From the NCBI RefSeq assembly GCF_026212465.1, contig NC_080058.1, positions 4,803,501 to 4,867,500 on the forward strand: a stretch of 64,000 bases of DNA, written 5' to 3'. Every line of letters starts with the position of its first letter. The first letter of the stretch is position 1. The notes beneath the pieces were generated by a model. The model was not told the DNA's origin, made no database searches, and saw nothing but the letters and a program-made list of their open reading frames with translations. Source of the stretch: Amaranthus tricolor. Lineage: Eukaryota; Streptophyta; Magnoliopsida; Caryophyllales; Amaranthaceae. The position numbers and the translations under genes were made by a program. Below are positions 52,501 to 64,000 of this stretch, one piece after another.

Positions 52501-55500
52501 GAATGGAATGGAAACATGACTACTGGTATAATGTAAATAAGCAACAAAGGTTTAGTCAGAAACAATAGTAATGCTTCATAACAAACAAGCACTCTAACGT
52601 TTTGAGCCTGCATACGCTGCAGCATTCTCGCCATTGGCTTTTATTGTTTACATTGGGAAATTTCCAACAAGTTAATCTTCATTATACATCTCATTTCTTT
52701 ATTTCAACCCCCATGGAAGCTTCCACAATCACTGCCAATGGGCTGTCCTGCTGACTCTTTTTTAGTTATAATGATGGCAAGCCAAGGCTAATTAATCTTT
52801 GTACCAAGTTCCTATGTGACATAAAGCTTATATAAAGTGGAACTTGAGAAGCAAAGTCAAATGAGGTGGTGAGTGTTGACAAGTTTGAAAATCAAGCACC
52901 CAAGAAGTAGCCTTGAATAACTTCTGAGGCAAAAGCTTCATGGAGAAGCAAGAGTCCAAGGCAAATCTATGAGTTAAAATTTTCTTAATCTTTTGAATGT
53001 CAATTAATCATAGTATCATACGCAAGAAAACTCAATCTTATAACTTCTTGGGGAAAATCAAATCTACATATAGGAGCACCGATCTTATAACATGCACCTT
53101 CATAGCATATTAAGTGCATAAGTTCGAAGGATTACATTGTAATTTAATATTTTAAATTGCTTTTTCTTATGATAGAAATATTGGTCAAATTAAATTAAAA
53201 GCATTTTAGGAGTTTTAACAGATAAAAATGTCAGAAATTTTATTCTTTTCTTAAACTTTTTTTCTCCTTATAAATAAATCCATTCAATAAAATTGGCATA
53301 TTTGTCTAAGTGGATCACGAGAAAGACTATTTCAAAATAATTGCTCCATGTTTACACATTCTTGGTCATACGTACTTTCAGATCAAATTTCATGTACAAA
53401 TCTTGATTTTATAGTCTCAAACTAAGTAGAGAAGTGATCACCACTTTTCAGGTAATTCTTCTTATGATGATCACGCAAACTAGAAGATTTTGAGCAAAAA
53501 ATCTGTCTAATCCATATCCGTTCATCATTAAATGTGAGAGAAATGAATTAAAAGCTTAAGAGTGTGAGTTGCATTCTTGAATTAAAATTCTAGTAAATCC
53601 ACCTTCCTTTTAACTACAAAGGAACCATTGCCTGCAGAAGGAAATTACACAACTTACTTTGACTGAAAAAGTCTTTTGATCGAGGACATCAACTTCCATG
53701 TCTTCCAGATTGGTACTATTATCTGCCTCATTAGATACAAAATCCTCATATTCAGTGTGGAGGGAAATGATCTCGCCGGAATCTTCTTTAGAATGTACAA
53801 GATCTCCAACTACAAGACCTTGTGCTCCTGCCATATAGTCGAACAAGAAAGTAACTACAGCGACTAACTGATGATCTGGAGAGTAAGTAGGAAACAACAA
53901 AATTCTACACAGGTTCCATGTCGAGGTAGCAAACCACATACCATATTTCTGTACTCTAATGCTCGCCGCATGGTTCCACAGGTAGCTTTGGTAACTGTGT
54001 ACATACCTGAACAGATAATCAAAAGAGCATATCAGCATATATCACAACTCCAGGGGGGGTATTACAGTTTATGTCACAATCAACTCTTTACATCTCAAAG
54101 CTGAAGAGAGAACTTCAAGTAGGGAACCCACCATTAGTTAACCCCTCACACTAGAGAATAAAATCATACCATGGAAACAATTAAAAAAAATCTAAAAAAC
54201 ATGAGTGAAAAACAAAATAAGAAAAGGTTTATTCCATGGTTTCAAGCAGTTTTAACAAATGTAACCAACGAGGAGTCATAACTAAATAAATGATAAGCAT
54301 GATTTATAATATGAATTCTTATTTAAAGGAAACAAGATGCAAATTTCCCTGTACTAATGTCTATTAATAATCTGGAGTAAGAATCAATGAAAAAAAATCA
54401 TTATGTAAACAGAACCAAGCAAATCAGTTGGATAACTCAAGATAGGCAGCAACAGTTCCATCAGCATGTATATCAAAGACACTAAGCCAAGATTCACAAT
54501 CCCCCCCCCCCCCAAATCAAAGAAATTTAAACCAGGTATGGGCACAAAATCTGATATGTAAGACTGTAGTTCAAGGATCCAGACATACATATGGGAGTAG
54601 TTTCACAAAGCCAAGTAGTGATAATCAAGTCCCATGTACAAAACATTAATACAGAAAGTGTTTGCCATTTACACGGATTATTATGGACATTCATAAAAGT
54701 ACTTATTTTAAAGATTTAGCTATGTCCATTAAGTTCCAGTTTCCTTTTGTTCGGGATTATCTTATAGGAGGCTGATAATCAGAAAAGGCCAAGTTAAGTT
54801 CACAATCATCAAAGTACAGAACCATAGTGCAAAAACAATGTTGTATCGTATGAATCGAAGAGTTGTAAAGGTCTTCACATCTATACTACCCGCATTGTTA
54901 AGATGTAAAAAAAATGTTCCAACTCAAGAGGTATCCCATGGATTTAGTCAATACTTGGTGGTATGACAACCACATTACCCTGACCGTCACTGCAACTGCA
55001 GACGTGACCGAAACCGCTTTTTTTTCAATGAGAAACCCCCATTTCTAATGTACGAGTACGATTAATATTCTATGGAAATAGAATTAAGATAATAAATTGA
55101 ATTTAAAGTCACTTGTCATTCATGATGAAAAGGCTTTGCACCTCCTCTTGGCAGGTGCAAGTATGTATTTAACAGAATGTACATGCTTCATTTGCTCAAA
55201 AATTCCTCCCATAAATTCAAAGTCTTAGTTTTAAAAAGCATGAGGCGCAGCTAGAGCTTAAGCGCAAGGTGCAAGGTGTACGTGTGAGCTTTCGGTAGGT
55301 AAGACGCAAATGTTTGCTCAAAAACTTAAAACAATTATAAAGCATATTCGATACTTAAAACAATATGATATTCATATTATTGTTGCATAAAAGATCTAAA
55401 ACATTTACCATCGTTAAAGTGAGCCATTAATATAGGGCAAAATGGCACAAGAGGGTACCTAAACCCGCCTTCTAAGGAATTATGTCTAAAAGTAGTGTGA

Positions 55501-58500
55501 GACTCTAATGGTTATCACATCGTTATTTAAGAAGAACAAAGAAAAAGACAGAAATATACAAGAGAAATTTTGAATCTTTTTTTATTTTAAAGCTTGTTTT
55601 ACAAAAATAATGAAAAATTAAGCTTCTTTGGAAAATAATTCAAAAAGTAAGCATCATGTAGGCTCGGATGGGAACAGACATGAAAAGAATGAGTCGTAAT
55701 TACTAAATACGACACATTATGCAATGTAAGTCAAACTTGAATTGATTATGAAAAAATGGTTTATAATTAATAAAAGTGCGATCCATCGTACAATGGAATA
55801 ATGAGGAAGGTTAATAATTCCCACATTCTACAGCAACTTTGTACAGAAAATTTAATATCCATTTTCGATTTATATCCCACTTTCTACATGTTTGATAATT
55901 CAATCTCCATTTTCAATAATCACCCAAAATTTACCAGAAAATTGATCAAAATACACCATAGCTCACTCCTGAAACTGAAAACTCAGATGGAAAACATCTT
56001 AAAGGGGACAAAAACCATCAGAAAGTTAGAAAACCCAAATAAGTTTAAGCTGAAAGTTTTAAACTTTCTTCACATTTATCATTTTCAATGAAGAAAATGA
56101 ATCTAACAAGGCAAAAGAAATAGCTTGAAAAAGAAGAGGTAGAAAAACTTGAGTAACAGAAAAATATTGTAAGCGGAATCTGTGACAAAGAAATTAAGAA
56201 AGTGGGTCCACACTACTATATGACCTCCCCTCCTTATTCCATTTTCTTTTACCATCTTTTTTACATGTTCATCCATAGGTCACAGTCAATAACAACGATC
56301 TATCATGGAATGTCAACCTTTTTACATATTGACACTCCCATTTGATATAGTCAAACTTAATTTAACTAGTTTGAAATGGGTCGCACTTAGTAACTACAAT
56401 CTACAACCCATTCCTTCCTAGTCATTACATTTGATTAAAGTTGCATAATAGGTCAACGACCCATTACTTTCAGTTTTTATCCGATCCTACATGACACTTA
56501 GTTTTGGATTATTTTTGGGTGAAGTTTATTTTCTATATTATTTTTAAAAACAAAGCTTAAAAATTTCTAAAATTTAGAAAATTTGAAAGAAGACATAAAG
56601 AAGAACGTTAAAAGAACTAATCAGTATACAGAGATAAACATGAAATCGAAGAAAAAGAAAATCGAAAGGATGACAATCCTAAAGAGACAAGACGCAACAA
56701 ATCGAAGAAGCCTAAAGAAAGAAAAGAAAAAAACAAAGAATCTATAAGAAAAGAAAAGAAGAGAACTATAATATAGAAGAGAAAAAAAAACAAAAATAAA
56801 ACCTACGTAGGTAGTGGTGGAGGAGGCATTGAGAAGAAATTTGCTTACTTTTAGGGCTCCAAGCAAAAGCTCCTTTTCCCTTTTTTCTTTATCTCTTCTC
56901 AAAAACAAGAGAAATTTTTTTCCTTTTTCTTTTTCTTCTTTTGGAATAAGACTACTCTTTTTTGTCTAATTGTTCGATTAAATTCCATTAAAAAGGTGTA
57001 TCTCCAAAGAAAACCAAGTGCAAAAAGCACAAGGCATAAAAACTGCAAAAGAGCACAAAAGCGCGCACCTTATGTTTCTCTCTGAACCTAGACTAAGAGA
57101 AGTGATATTTCTAGAACCTCTCTTGGAGGCGCGCTTCTTTAAACTAAGTATGGAGTATACCTTGTACTCTTTAATTGTTCAAGAATACAAATCTTTGACA
57201 GAAAACAATAACAGCAGGACAAGCACAGCTACTTACATCATTCTCATAGTTCTAGGGATAGCCTTCAACGCCTGCACGTAATTTCCAGGACATTTTTGTA
57301 AACATGCCAGCTGAAAAGAGGAATAAAGGAAGTCAATTACAGAAACTATATGTAGCAACAGAAATCAAAAGGGACAAAAGAAGGGCTTTATGTGGAAAAA
57401 TCAGATCCTTCATCAAACTTAATTAGACAACATTTAATTCTATTCTATTCACCAATGCCATAAATGGCTCCCACCTCTGTGTGGTTGATAATTGATACTC
57501 CATATCCGGTCTTAACTAATTAGTGATAACAAAAAAAGTCCTATCCAATTAACCTTTGGTAGCAAACTCAAAAGTGCAACTTCACAAAATAAAAAGTGCA
57601 TGCGCAATTTCACAATGATAAAAATTGCAAATGATTTTGTGAGTCATTTTAATATCCCATTATAATCCGAAACCAAAATACTAAATCTTTTGGCCCTAAA
57701 GACCTTAATCTTTAACCGATTGAGCTACGAGTTCTGCAATTCAAACCAGCATAACTCCTCGATACTGCTCAAATGAGTGTGTAACGGCCATTAAAGCAAG
57801 CAATTAATCAAATGACAGCCATTACTCAAGGGAATTGAAAAGAAAAGATCAAGGTTGAAGACCATTAACCCCATCTATGGGTTTAATGAAAAATAGACTC
57901 TTGCAACTCCCAACTTTCAGATTCCTTTTATTAGTTTAAATTTTGCTTTATGTCCTTTCTTATTTCCTGTAGTATAGAGAAAAGGCCAATTGGCTTATAG
58001 AGATAGTAGGTCAAGTTAGGTTGGAATAGGCTGGTTTATCATCAGATTTTGCGGTTCTGTTTGTCTAAACACTCCTCCATAAACTTTGCAGTTTGTATTC
58101 ATCATAATTGTTGCTGTCATGACTATGCGTAGCTAAAGCACTCACTCCTTAATTGATACGTAGCTAATATGCTACTCAAAAAACGTTGTCGGAGTCTCTC
58201 TCTTACATATCTTTAATCTTAATTTTAAAAGGTGTGAGGCGCCCTAAGATGCCAAGTGTCCCTAGAGTCTAAATTTTAAGCGCCAGACAAAGTACTAGCC
58301 TTTGGAAGTGAAAAACCCCATAACTCATAAAAGTCAAATAAATTAAAGCCCCAAAAAACAGGAAGAAAAAAAAACGAAACAGAAATAAAGAAATAAAGAT
58401 GAGAAGAGAAAATATACTTAGGTGCCGCAATAAATGGGCTTCTTCTTAGGCTAAGACCAAAAGGCGCTTACCTTAGGCGTAGTAAGGCGCTCACCTAAAG

Positions 58501-61500
58501 AATCACCTCGCCTAGCCTAGCCTTGAAGGCTCCCCGGCCTATCTCCTACCCGAAGCGCTATCCATCTGGGTGCGCTTTTACAATAGATCTTAAATATTTT
58601 GTTAATCCTAATTAAAACATCGTTGATTTATGTTATATTGCCAACTTAGTTGATTGATGATTAGTACCTCTAAACTAATATTAGCATTAGAAGTGTGGTG
58701 TTACTCACTTCCCTTTTGCAAGATAATGACTTCGATTAGTGGAGGTGACCAATTATTGCGCGTACTTATTCGGAGAGGTTAATCCCATTTGGTTAAAGAA
58801 TGTTTTTACGGTTTTTGGTTATTGTGATTGGCAACTCATTGAAATTTCTTAATGTAATGTTGCTCTTTCATTAAATCTAGAGTACAAATACTCAAGTTTT
58901 GAGTTAGAAGTTACCTATTTATCATTACCATAAAAGATCATGTGTCTCAATTAAGATAATTAGGTCACAATGGTGTTAATATGAATTGAATTATATTACA
59001 ATGATATAAGTGGATAAGGTGAAGTGATTTGACCAAGGTATTTGTTTTCCATTGATATTCACTCATCTATTTCAAGCATTACTTGCACAAATGTCATAAT
59101 AGTCATTAAATCAACAATTCTATATAGAAAACACCCCTTACTTCCCTACCGTGTACATAGTGGAGATTAAAGGGTCATTGTATGAGGTTTAGGCAACTAA
59201 GGCTTCATCAAAGAGCTCATTCAATATAAGGTCAAATTAAATTAAAGAAACAACTTTTACCCTTAGTGAACTGTTTAACTTGATCATATTTCTTCGCTGT
59301 TAAATCATAGGCGCTTTAAACAAACTTAGCAACAAAGCCATTAGCTACTTTTTAATAACAGGTAAAACTTTATTCTTAAATTCATTTATACTAAGAACTT
59401 TCATAAGACCAAACCAATCTCAAATGGCTAAATTAAAACACCCTCTTCCATACAAAACTTAACAAACATGTACTTACAACAGCCCTCTCAGCAACCATAT
59501 GACGTGGCAATTGCCTCAGTGCCCGGTCAACATCATTGCTTTCCTTGTAGTCTTTCCGAATCTTTCTTACATCTTCCCTTTGTAATGCAACATCTCAGTC
59601 AAGGGAATACATAGGTAAATTCACAAATATAATATTATAACCAAAAGCTTTTTACTGAATCTAGTGAGATGTTATAAACTTCATTGCAAGGATATCACCC
59701 TCCCTTGGATCGAGAATCATATCGACTGCAACTTTCCACTCTCCACGAAGCAAAGCTGCTCCAATAAAGTGAGTTGGCACTGCGCCACTTCCAAATCTCT
59801 GCAAGTATCCATCAATATATTGTTTGATTTAGTTCCCATTTAATTGAAGAAAAACAAAAGGTCCACTTAAACAATTCCAGCGAACAACAGTGTGCGCCTC
59901 AAGGATTACAAGAAGCTTAAAAAACAGACCACTTATGCACAAGGAAAAAAGTGAAATATTGAAGTAGCATACAGAAGTAACAGGGATACCTGTAAACCAA
60001 AATAGTTGACAAAGCCACACTTCCCTAGTGCATCTGCAGATGCTCTAATAGTGTCTTCAGACTCGGATGAAACGCCTCTACGAAGATAAGAAAGTTCTAG
60101 CTCGGCATACTTGATGTTAAAGGACAAGAAATACAGCTGAAGGGTCAATACTCCATCATGACATCTTACCTCAATGTTATTGTGAATCTATTGCCAAAAA
60201 GCTGCCCTAGTTGAAGCCCTTCTTTGACATAGCTGAAAGGTCAAACAAAAGCATCACTATTGACAAACTAACAAATAAAAGGTATATTTAAGAGAGCACT
60301 ACAAGCAGCTTTTCTTTAACCATACCAGAAATCACCTACTCTTATACCAATCAAATTTGCATTGAGGGAAGCCAGTCTACCAGCACGCTGCTTGAAAATT
60401 GTTACCTATGATACAAAATAAAATCAAACCTATTGATCAAAAGCCTCTTCGTAACTCATTTAGCCCAATACCCCACGATGATCAAAAGCATCACTATTGA
60501 AGGTTGCAAGTAGCAGGTTAAAAAGATTCACCACATGCCATTCACAATACCCAAACTCAGTATTACATTAAAAGAAAGGGATAGAGGAACATTATGTTTC
60601 AACAGATGGACAGAACAGTCAACTACATTAAGTACGACATCAAGTTCGGTGTAAACAGAAAGTATACCTGTTGAGTAGACACAGCACGCTTATCCTTTGT
60701 TCCAGCAAATCCAAATGATCTAGGCTGCCAAACAGAGGGCCATTAAACCTTGGTAAACGTCTGACATAATTGATCTTTTTAGTATACATGCTACACAATA
60801 TTAAACTCGTCTAGGAGTTAGAAATTCAAATTGCCAACATAATGCATGCCCTTCCTTCATTCCTTGACAGTTAAACAAGTAAAATTCCGAACAATGCTAA
60901 TGATACCTGGACTCCAAGCATCTGGCCAATCAATCTCAGGGCCTCTTGAGTATCCTTGTTCTCCTTGTATAGATGAAACCTTCATGTACAGATCAATAAT
61001 AGCGTTCGATGACCAAAAGTGAAATGAGTCAAAATCATGTGGAAACACAGCTTTGAAAACACATGAAATTTTCAGATACTCGCACAATTATGGCAGATAT
61101 ATTGTTAAGGTATACAGGTTTCTCGAAGAATTAATGAATGTGAAGTGAAGATTCAATTTTACTTGCATACAACAGTGATATTGAAAAAATAATAGCACAG
61201 ACCAAATGCTTATCTTGCAATATGCTACAATTAAATCTGTGAAACAAGTGTTGATTTTCAGTTAAAAGATAAATACTCCACCACTATTCTCTCTTCAACT
61301 AATGTTCCTTATGCAGTTTATGTCCCATTTACAAAAATAAGAATTATATGAAGCATTCCACTAAGAACCAATTAATTCTAGCAAAACGTTTTAACAAAGC
61401 TACTAAGCAAGAACCAAAAATATTATGCAATACCTGAGGAACTTTCCAGGATGGTCTCCCCAATCATGTGAACCTCTTTTGTCAAATGGCTTATCAAACC

Positions 61501-61645
61501 TATCTTTCCTCTTCCGGCAACTTCTTCCCTTTTGATTCCCAGCCGATTTAGGCCACACACGAATGCATTTTGATGAATCTTGAGGACCATCTATTGTGTC
61601 CGTGACAAGAAATCTCAATTTTTCCTTAAAAAAATTGTGCACCGC
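49580..61645 (-). CDS. PUS7: TruD-family pseudouridine synthase (PUS7-like), 3' 17 exons
   Basis: Spliced exons on the minus strand are 61645-61434, 60979-60907, 60724-60668, 60405-60326, 60232-60170, 60077-59990, 59798-59699, 59593-59478, 57310-57237, 54006-53942, 53827-53658, 52145-52078, 51984-51924, 50951-50914, 50790-50722, 50621-50237 and 49726-49580. All junctions are GT-AG and phases agree, for 621 codons plus stop. The TruD motifs are present: FGFAGTKDKRAVSTQQ (catalytic Asp in GTKDKRA, exon 60724-60668), NRFTITLRG, GFVNYFGLQRFGSG, LPRHMVAERA, YVHSYQSYLWNHAAS and LPSSCYATMAIREL near the C-terminus. PUS7 converts uridine to pseudouridine in tRNA and mRNA. The N-terminal exons lie to the right; a weak candidate is 62301-62207 (LGENDLLSSLIDAI), but its phase does not join directly. 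The last exon (NTDRDLAVFITILANLL...) has good splice sites but no family match I know, so it is less certain. The 3.2-kb and 2.2-kb introns hold repeats. Confidence 0.93.
49844..49980 (+). mobile_element. SINE-like fragment in a PUS7 intron
   Basis: TCTTGTCTCAATTGG (A-box-like) is followed about 50 nt later by GGGTTCGATTGTTACC (B-box), with a C/T-rich body after it. It lies in the intron between the last two exons. Confidence 0.5.
50237..50621 (-). repeat. Internal coding duplication in PUS7 exon 16
   Basis: Within this exon DILTKSKSGDTILVEKGND and DILTNSKSGDRIQVEKGND recur about 53 residues apart (nucleotides around 50585-50505 and 50410-50335). The segment lies between the TruD core and its C-terminal LPSSCYATMAIREL motif, where plant and fungal proteins differ in length. 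The duplication keeps the frame. Confidence 0.8.
55223..55335. repeat. GGCGC-rich foldback fragment in a PUS7 intron
   Basis: TCTTAGTTTTAAAAAGCATGAGGCGCAGC, with AAGCGCAAGGTGCAAGG repeats, matches one end of the 62379-62906 element. The partner end is not clear. Confidence 0.45.
57690..57740 (-). repeat. tRNA-like A-box fragment in a PUS7 intron
   Basis: The minus strand reads CTCGTAGCTCAATCGGTTAAAG, the usual head of a tRNA-derived SINE. No B box or tail was found. Confidence 0.4.
58219..58585. repeat. GGCGC-rich foldback copy in a PUS7 intron
   Basis: Starts CTTAATTTTAAAAGGTGTGAGGCGCCC and is dense in GGCGC/GCGCC motifs in both directions to about 58585 (GGGTGCGCTTTT). Same family as 62379-62906. 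Confidence 0.5.
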
Positions 61646-62378
61646 CTGAAGCATCACAAAAAAGATCACCGTAAGTAACAGGCTAACAGCATCACGAATT
61701 CAGAGAAGGGTGGTGATCACTAAAAACCTCAACGAATTCAACGATCCACCAGCAAACCACAATCCAAAATTTATGAATTTGTATGTGGTACACGATACAC
61801 TTTTCGGCAAGTTAAACAAATATAGATAGCCAATCGAGCTCTTATACAAGAACATAAATTGGCAAGATTCATGAATAATAAATTAGCGAACACTATCGTG
61901 AACACAGCTATTCCCTCTGTTCTAGATTAGTTTCAAAACTTTCATTTTCATCTGCCTCATGTTAGGTAGAACATTCTTAATATTCCTTAGCTAGTCCCAT
62001 ATAGTCTAGCACCCATCTCATGCCCCTTTATCACACACACCCAGAAGCGCTCTCTTTGGCTAGCAATATACCCATTGAAAATAAAATAAAAAATAATTGA
62101 TAACCAAGCAAATTTTTATCATCTAAACCTTCATGTCATCCTGTATCTTATAAGTAATTTTGAAACAGAGGCAGTACAAATGTTCAATACCAATAGCATC
62201 AATCAATGAACTTAAAAGATCATTTTCACCCAACACACTTGGAAAACTACAAGATGAACAAAAGATATTGCCCTCTGTTGAATGAAAAATAATGAAAAAA
62301 ACCCAGTGTCCAGCCAATCTCTCAAACAAGCATTAAAGTATTCCTTGACAATTGAGATGCTCACTTCTCAACAGGTGA

Positions 62379-62906
62379 CCTTAGATTTAAAAGGCGTGAG
62401 ACGCACCGAGGCGCAAAAGGTCCTTAGAGCCTAGGCGCAAAATGTAGGGCAAAGGCGCGTACTTGTTGTATGCGAGACACGCTTTTTTGCTAAATTAAAT
62501 GTAGTATTGGAACATATACGATACTTAAACACTATGACAATCATATTAAAATATCAACTGCCTTGAAAACATTCATTATTATTTTGGTAAACACTAATTT
62601 AGCACAAGACTTTTATAATGAGAATATGAAGAATACTCCAAGTTATTTTCTTCTTAACTTGCTTCTCTTCTCTGTTTACTTTAAGCAATAGTTTATCAAA
62701 CCTCAAATTCAAAAGAACTCGGATTTCGAGTTTTATTTATTTTTCAAAAATACAAGCTTTTCAGTTAATTACCCAGTCTAATCAGGAGGCACACGTCTCT
62801 TGTAGTAGGCTTCGCCTCGCCTTATCGAGGTGTTTTCAGCCGAGTCTGAGCTCGAGGTGCACAAGGCGCAAAGCAAGGCGCGCGTTTTAAAACTAAGGGT
62901 TGAACC
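62379..62906. mobile_element. Foldback element with CCTTAG...CTAAGG ends and GGCGC motifs
   Basis: The ends CCTTAGATTTAAAAGGCGTG and GCGCGTTTTAAAACTAAGG are inverted repeats. GGCGCAAAGG-type motifs lie near both ends and an AT-rich centre between. Copies are in PUS7 introns at 55223 and 58219. It lies upstream of the first PUS7 exon seen, probably in another PUS7 intron. Confidence 0.6.
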
Positions 62907-62909
62907 TGT

Positions 62910-64000
62910 CGATAAAATTCTAAAAAAAAGATTTTACAAAAACAACTCAAATGCGAATATAGATACATCATGTCAAGTTCAAGAGGCCTAACTTCAGGAT
63001 AACTAGAGCTCATGTCATTTTAGCTTTGAGTATGCAATTTATAGTCAAAATCCAATATTCCAGTTCCGGGTACTAAGTTAAAAAAAGTTATGCAAATCAA
63101 CATAGAATTATAAAATGTGAATCTTGAAATCTTGAAGGATTTGTTAGTTCTGACGCTTCATTCAATCCATCTGAGTGGATGTCAATCATATTACTCACTC
63201 TATCACTACTTTCAAGTACCAAAAGTGTACAAAACCTAAAGGGTTACAAGACAACAGTTTTAACTCACCAAGTTTTTCGTTATATAGGCTTAGTCATTTG
63301 AATTAATGTCATAAAATTGCTAACTAGTCACTTTTGTTATCAGGCAGTTTTTGTGTTGGTTCTAATTCAAGTTAATTTATCATTTTAGATTTCTATCACT
63401 CACAAAAAGATCATATCTTTTAAAGTACTCGAAAAGAAATAATACCTAAACCAAAACAGACTTTCTGAACTCTAAGAGCATCTTATTTTTCACCTATTTA
63501 ACTTGGTTGAACTTACTATCTCCAAAGTATATCAATTTAAATGTATTAGAATTAATTTATATTATTTGAACTATCAAAGCTTGTTTAATCTAAACTGCCT
63601 TCAAACTTAAAATAATTTAAATTTATATAAACTGCTCAACTTATCTGAGTCTATTAGCCTCTATTAAGCTTTCATGGACTTGTATGAACTTAATTGCCAT
63701 GTATAAAAGTCACTCCAACTCACTTTCAACTTGAAAAGAACATAATTTTGATCACTTTAACTACTCTAATTGTATCCAAAAACTAAAAGTATAATAAAGT
63801 GGCATGTCCATAAGGAAAAAGCTACAAACCAAATACTATTGAGTATTGCCTACACAAACTAAAAGGACTTTACATTGTTCATAACAAGTAAACAAGATAA
63901 ATTTGACTCACTCTGTTCACTATTGATGTTCCCACAATGTTACGGAAATTAAGAAAAATTAAATCTTCTAGATGGTGAATATATTATTTTATTGAATAAT
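62910..64000. other. AT-rich sequence, probably PUS7 intron or upstream region
   Basis: No exon encoding the N-terminal part of TruD/PUS7 could be recognised here. Only short AT-rich ORFs are present. Confidence 0.4.

Noticed and set aside
56621..56908. 95-codon minus-strand ORF in a PUS7 intron
   Set aside because: Low-complexity Phe/Ser/Arg composition from an AG-rich tract, and it lies within an intron with consistent phases on both sides.
62123..62329. Upstream PUS7 exon (LGENDLLSSLIDAI, about 62301-62207)
   Set aside because: The acceptor is good, but the donor phase does not fit the next exon at 61645 without another exon that I could not find. Kept only as a weak candidate.

Overview
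This is plant nuclear DNA, very probably from a eudicot. It is AT-rich and intron-dense. It holds three host genes, all on the minus strand and all recognised by reading spliced exons, in a background of LTR retrotransposons, a Helitron, a CACTA element, MITEs, foldback elements and SINE-like fragments. The species cannot be fixed from the sequence. The MITE and repeat style would fit Caryophyllales, but that is a weak impression.

Layout. Positions 1-5.5 kb hold the 5' eleven coding exons of a NIMA-related (NEK) protein kinase gene. It starts at 4516, has a 5'UTR exon near 5264-5460, and runs off the left edge. Positions 5.5-9.1 kb hold a Helitron 5'-end copy that abuts the NEK core promoter and is itself interrupted by a CACTA element that lost its right tip. 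Positions 9.4-26.3 kb are a three-level nest: a second Helitron (5' TC at 9399; hairpin and CTAG ending at 26300), inside it a TGTAACAC-ended solo-LTR-like repeat (10222-26184), and inside that a very young, full-length Athila-type Ty3/gypsy element (13403-25724, TSD GTGAA). The Athila LTRs differ by only two substitutions and two small indels. It has a tRNA-Asp primer site, one gag-pol frame broken by a single in-frame stop late in integrase, an ATHILA ORF1-type third ORF in the env position, and a polypurine tract.

Positions 26.3-35.6 kb are gene-poor and rich in MITEs and foldbacks, including a Stowaway MITE, a large palindromic element, and a widely spaced inverted repeat that could be a small-RNA hairpin. 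Positions 35.6-38.4 kb hold a complete two-exon trihelix transcription factor gene (GTL2 type, 630 aa) with a TRIM-like remnant in its only intron. Positions 38.9-42.6 kb are an old tandem duplication of about 1.4-2 kb upstream of GTL2. Positions 42.6-49.5 kb hold decayed Copia fragments, a Copia-like LTR and more MITEs. Positions 49.6-61.6 kb hold 17 consecutive exons (621 codons to the stop) of a TruD/PUS7 tRNA/mRNA pseudouridine synthase whose N-terminus lies further right.

The three host genes (kinase, transcription factor, RNA modification) share no obvious pathway. The most unusual structure is in the Athila element: four pairs of 12-bp GC palindromes, each pair spaced exactly 20 bp, sit upstream of the LTR TATA box. 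A related array with the same 20-bp pairing recurs in the spacer before the third ORF.
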